Shown piece by piece: positions 61,012-64,000 of a stretch of 64,000 bases of DNA. Under the pieces are notes generated by a model, which was not told the origin of the DNA, did not search any database, and was given only the letters and a program-made list of their open reading frames with translations. Every line of letters begins with the position of its first letter. The stretch's first letter is position 1. Position numbers and translations under genes: made by a program. This DNA is from Moesziomyces globuligerus (Eukaryota; Basidiomycota; Ustilaginomycetes; Ustilaginales; Ustilaginaceae), in NCBI GenBank assembly GCA_030849465.1, contig JARVLF010000015.1, positions 1,736,001-1,800,000 on the forward strand, given 5' to 3'.

Positions 61012-62960
61012 TCAATCGGTGAGCGTGCGGAAGGCCTCGGCGATGTCCTGGTTGAGCTTGTCGAACTTCTTGGTGATGGCCTCCTCGCCGTCCTTGGGCG
61101 ACTCAAACTTCTGCTGGGTGAGGCGGTAGATGACATCGGAGCAGTGCTCCTTGACCTTGGCCCAGGTCATGTCCGGGTTGTTGGCGATCGCCGCCTGTGC
61201 GCGGTCGTGGAAGTCGACCATGTTCTTGAGCATGCCGGTGGTCTTGTAGAAGGGGCAGTAGGCGTCGTACTCCGAGATACCGTTTTGCTGCAGGTAGTCG
61301 TCCTTCATGATCTTGGCCACGTCCAGCGTCACCTTGTCGCCCTCGCCCAGCGCCGACTTGCCGACGAGCTGCACGATCTCGGCCAGGTCCGTGTCCTTCT
61401 GCAGCATGTTCTTGGCCGTCGTACGCAGCTTGATGAAGCCCGGCTGGTTCTTCTCGTAGTACGGCTCGAGGGCATTGATGTAGTTCGAGTAGGAGACGTC
61501 CCAGTTGACCGAGGGGAAGTGCTTGCGCTGCGCCAGCTTCTTGTCCAGACCCCAGAAAGCACCGACGATACCCAGCGTGGCCGACGTGACCGGGTCCGAG
61601 AAGTCACCGCCGGGCGGCGAGACGGCACCGACGATCGAGATCGAGCCCTCACGCTCGGGGGAGCCGAGACATGCGACACGACCCGCACGCTCGTAGAAAC
61701 TGGCCAGCTTAGCACCGAGGTAGGCCGGGTAACCCGAATCGGCAGGCATCTCGGCAAGACGACCCGAGATCTCACGCAGAGCCTCGGCCCATCGCGAGGT
61801 CGAGTCGGCCATCATGGCGACGTTGTAGCCCTGGTCACGGAAGTACTCGGAGAGGGTGATACCAGTGTAGATCGAAGCCTCTCGGGCAGCCACGGGCATG
61901 TTGGACGTGTTGGCCACCAGCGTGGTACGCTTCATGATGGGGTACTCCTCGCCGTCCCTCGTCAAGGTCAGCTCGGGGAACTCAGCAAGCACCTCGGCCA
62001 TCTCGTTACCACGCTCGCTGTGGCGGTTTTGTTTTGTAGGTAAAGATCAAGGTAACAAGAGCATCAGCGATCCGTTGGGCCTGCAGATGGCCACGACAGT
62101 CCGAGGCGACATTCGACTTACCCGCATCCGACGTAGGTGATGATATCCGAGTTGGAGTACTTGGAGAGGGCCTGGGAGATGACGGTCTTGCCACAGCCGA
62201 AGGCGCCGGGGATGGCGGTGGTACCACCCTGGATACAGGGGAAGAGCGAGTCGAGAATGCGCTGGCCGGTGAGCAGCGGGTTGTTAGCCTGAAGCTTCTC
62301 GGCGACAGGACGCGGGGCACGGACGGGCCAGATCTGGAGCATGGTGTGCTTCTGCTTCTTGCCCTGGAACTCGGTCTCGAGCACGACGTCGTCGACCGAA
62401 TAAGAGCCCTTCTCAGCGATGTGAGTGATGGTACCCATGGAGCGAGGACCGAGCATGAGCTTGTGGTCCTTGACGAGCGAGTTCTCGTAGACGGAACCGA
62501 AGACGTCACCGCCGCTGATGTGGTCGCCCACCTTGAGCTGGCCCGGGGTGAAGTCCCACGAGAGTTGACGGTCGAGCGCCTGGGTGTTGATACCCCTGGG
62601 GATGTAGATACCGCCGCTCTTCTTCATGATGGACTCGAGGGGACGCTGGATACCGTCGTAGATGTTCTCCATGAGACCGGGGCCGAGCTCGACGGAGAGG
62701 GGCTTGCCGGTGCTGAGCACGGGGTCACCGACGGACACACCGGAGGTCTCCTCGTACACCTGGATGGTGACCTTGTCTGCGTCGATTCGGATGATCTCGC
62801 CGACGAGCTCGTCGTGACCCACACGGACGAGCTCGTACATGCTCGAGCCGATCATGTTCTCGGCGACCACGACGGGACCCGAGACACCGAAGACGGTGCC
62901 GAAGCGCTGCTCCCGCTCCTCATCGCGGATCTTGGGGAGGTCCTTCTTCTGATGCGCCAT
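61012..62960 (-). CDS. VMA1: V-type proton ATPase catalytic subunit A, VMA1 (two exons, no intein)
   Basis: 614-residue catalytic subunit of the V1 sector that acidifies vacuoles and endosomes. Exons on the minus strand: 62960-62122 and 62017-61012, with a 104-nt GTAAGT...CACAG intron splitting the codon of G280. Motifs: [20 protein letters not shown] at the N-terminus, the P-loop GAFGCGKT (252-259), [15 protein letters not shown] across the intron, [20 protein letters not shown] with the following [14 protein letters not shown], and [11 protein letters not shown]. The length equals that of the mature yeast protein, and neither the P-loop nor the YVG/CGE site carries an intein. The ATG at 62960 is the family start. 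Head to head with RPT1. Confidence 0.97.
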
Positions 62961-63869
62961 GGTGAAGGTCGGGCTAGATCGATGCGGAAGTCGAAACGGA
63001 ACCTTGGAAGTGAATGCGTCGGAGGGAGGAAGATGCGCCTCGGTCTCTAAGCTCGGCTGACGGGGCTCAGATGCACGAGCTGCTGAAGAAGGTGAGTAGA
63101 GAGGGAGGACAGGGTAAGGTGGAGTGGAGCACGAGGAAGCGAAAGTACGGGGCGATAAGTTAGGAACGTGGTGAGTGACGGCTTGGAGCAGCAGTGCCAG
63201 CCTCCATCGGGCTTGGCCAGAGCGCAGAGGCAGCGAGAGGTGGAGCGTGCTTGCAGGCTTCGAGGCTGCGTCGGTACAGACAGGCGCAGCACAGGTCGCA
63301 TTCCACTCGCTCGCTCTTGGCCCAGCTCAGCTGGCTCGGTCGCATCCGCCTCACGCTTCCGTGCTGCGATGCGGCGGCCCCTAAGCCCTCTCTGCATGGG
63401 CCTTCCGCGCGATTAGGCCAGAATTTACAGCAGTTTGCCAAGAAATTAAGATGTTATGTTTGACATCTCGACATGAGCCCACAAATTTATCTGTTGCTCC
63501 ACTTTCTTGGTGATCGACTCGAGCTGAGCTGCTCACCACACTCACCACGCTCGGCAGGCGCGTGAGCACGGGCGGGCGAGCCACGCCAGAGTTGACGACG
63601 CCTCCACGAGCCACCAAAGAGTGACACTCGTGATCTTGCAAACCGGCATCTTCCACCGCACCTCGCTCTTACGCACCTCTCACCCGCCATCACCAGCAGC
63701 ACATTCACTCACTACACCTAGACGGTGCTTCTGTACTGCATTCCGGATCACTCAGCCCGTCGCCGCATCACGCCTTCCCGTCCACGTCGAGCCGTGCACA
63801 GCCTCGGCAGCCTCAGCGACCTGAGAAACACCACCCTTCATAGCTCCAGGAGCCTGGTTGTCTGCAAAG
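62961..63869. promoter_or_regulatory. Divergent VMA1/RPT1 spacer
   Basis: 909 bases with both promoters and a long RPT1 leader. A modestly AT-richer patch lies at about 63420-63500. I found no exact copy of the yeast proteasome element GGTGGCAAA. No gene recognised. Confidence 0.5.
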
Positions 63870-64000
63870 ATGCCGCCCAAAGCCGACTGGGAAAAGTACA
63901 AGAAGCCCGATGTGGACTCCAAGGACGAGGAGAAGATCGTCGCTCTTGACGAGGGCGACATCCAGCTGCTCAAGACCTACGGACAGGGTCCGTACGCCAC
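63870..64000 (+). CDS. RPT1: 26S proteasome regulatory ATPase subunit RPT1 (5' end only)
   Basis: The first 43 codons of a gene that runs off the window. The N-terminus MPPKADWEKYKKPD and the following KIVALDEGDIQLLKTYGQGP match the start of Rpt1 (yeast begins MPPKEDWEKYK), an AAA ATPase of the 19S base that unfolds substrates into the 20S core. The catalytic AAA domain lies outside, so the assignment rests on the N-terminal signature alone, though it is distinctive. Confidence 0.9.
   Translation, partial: MPPKADWEKYKKPDVDSKDEEKIVALDEGDIQLLKTYGQGPYA

Noticed and set aside
62118..62180. Intein or homing endonuclease in VMA1
   Set aside because: Exons join to an uninterrupted YVGCGERGNEM and the intervening 104 nt is a short GT-AG intron with no coding capacity for an intein.
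1..64000. CRISPR arrays, operons, insertion sequences or phage
   Set aside because: No spaced direct repeats, transposase or phage proteins were seen. All supported genes are eukaryotic, several with spliceosomal introns.

Overview
The window is nuclear DNA of a basidiomycete fungus, most likely a smut (Ustilaginomycotina, Ustilaginales type). Evidence: every recognisable gene is a eukaryotic housekeeping gene; the DNA is GC-rich; genes are dense on both strands; most are intronless or carry one to three short GT-AG introns of about 75-150 nt; and there are no operons, Shine-Dalgarno sites, CRISPR arrays, tRNA/rRNA genes or transposons. The high GC content leaves long open frames antisense to real genes, and I have excluded these.

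Layout, left to right. 1-10.6 kb: the 5' part of the mitochondrial ABC transporter ATM1 (-, cut by the window edge), a secreted alpha/beta hydrolase, a family-X DNA polymerase of Pol mu/TdT type, the Golgi syntaxin SED5 (-, three exons) and the U2 snRNP factor CUS2/Tat-SF1. 10.8-17.1 kb: a Sch9-type C2+AGC kinase (-, two exons), 2.3 kb without a gene, and an RGG-tailed protein I could not name. 17.2-27.3 kb: a TPR-less SGT1 (-), the N-glycan glucosyltransferase ALG8, a Pumilio/Puf3 protein and a START-domain protein (-). 28-33 kb: phosducin-like PLP2, a GST and a secreted metallophosphoesterase (-, two exons). 33-44 kb: SDE2 (-), a divergent Artemis/SNM1-type nuclease, and the ribosome-quality-control ligase LTN1 (-). 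44.8-53 kb: a BYE1-like PHD/TFIIS-M/SPOC protein (three exons), TOM40, FCF1 (-) and an unnamed four-span membrane protein (-). 54-64 kb: QRI7, APN2 (-), the SAGA subunit SGF73 (three exons), the DASH subunit DAD2 (-, three exons), the V-ATPase catalytic subunit VMA1 (-, two exons) and the start of the proteasome ATPase RPT1.

Functionally the genes are a mixed set. Themes that recur are mitochondria (ATM1, TOM40, QRI7), DNA end and lesion processing (Pol X, Artemis-like nuclease, APN2, SDE2), protein quality control (LTN1, RPT1, SGT1, PLP2) and RNA biology (CUS2, PUF, FCF1, RGG protein). I see no clear previously undescribed multi-gene system. The items most worth a second look are the Pol mu/TdT-like polymerase plus Artemis-like nuclease, the TPR-less SGT1, two stop-free introns of a multiple of three (one inside the SED5 membrane anchor), the VMA1 intron sitting at the classical intein insertion point, and two unnamed proteins (RGG-tailed and four-span).

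Gene structures were derived by hand. In each spliced gene the GT-AG junctions restore family motifs and give a total length divisible by three. Domain ranges are approximate.
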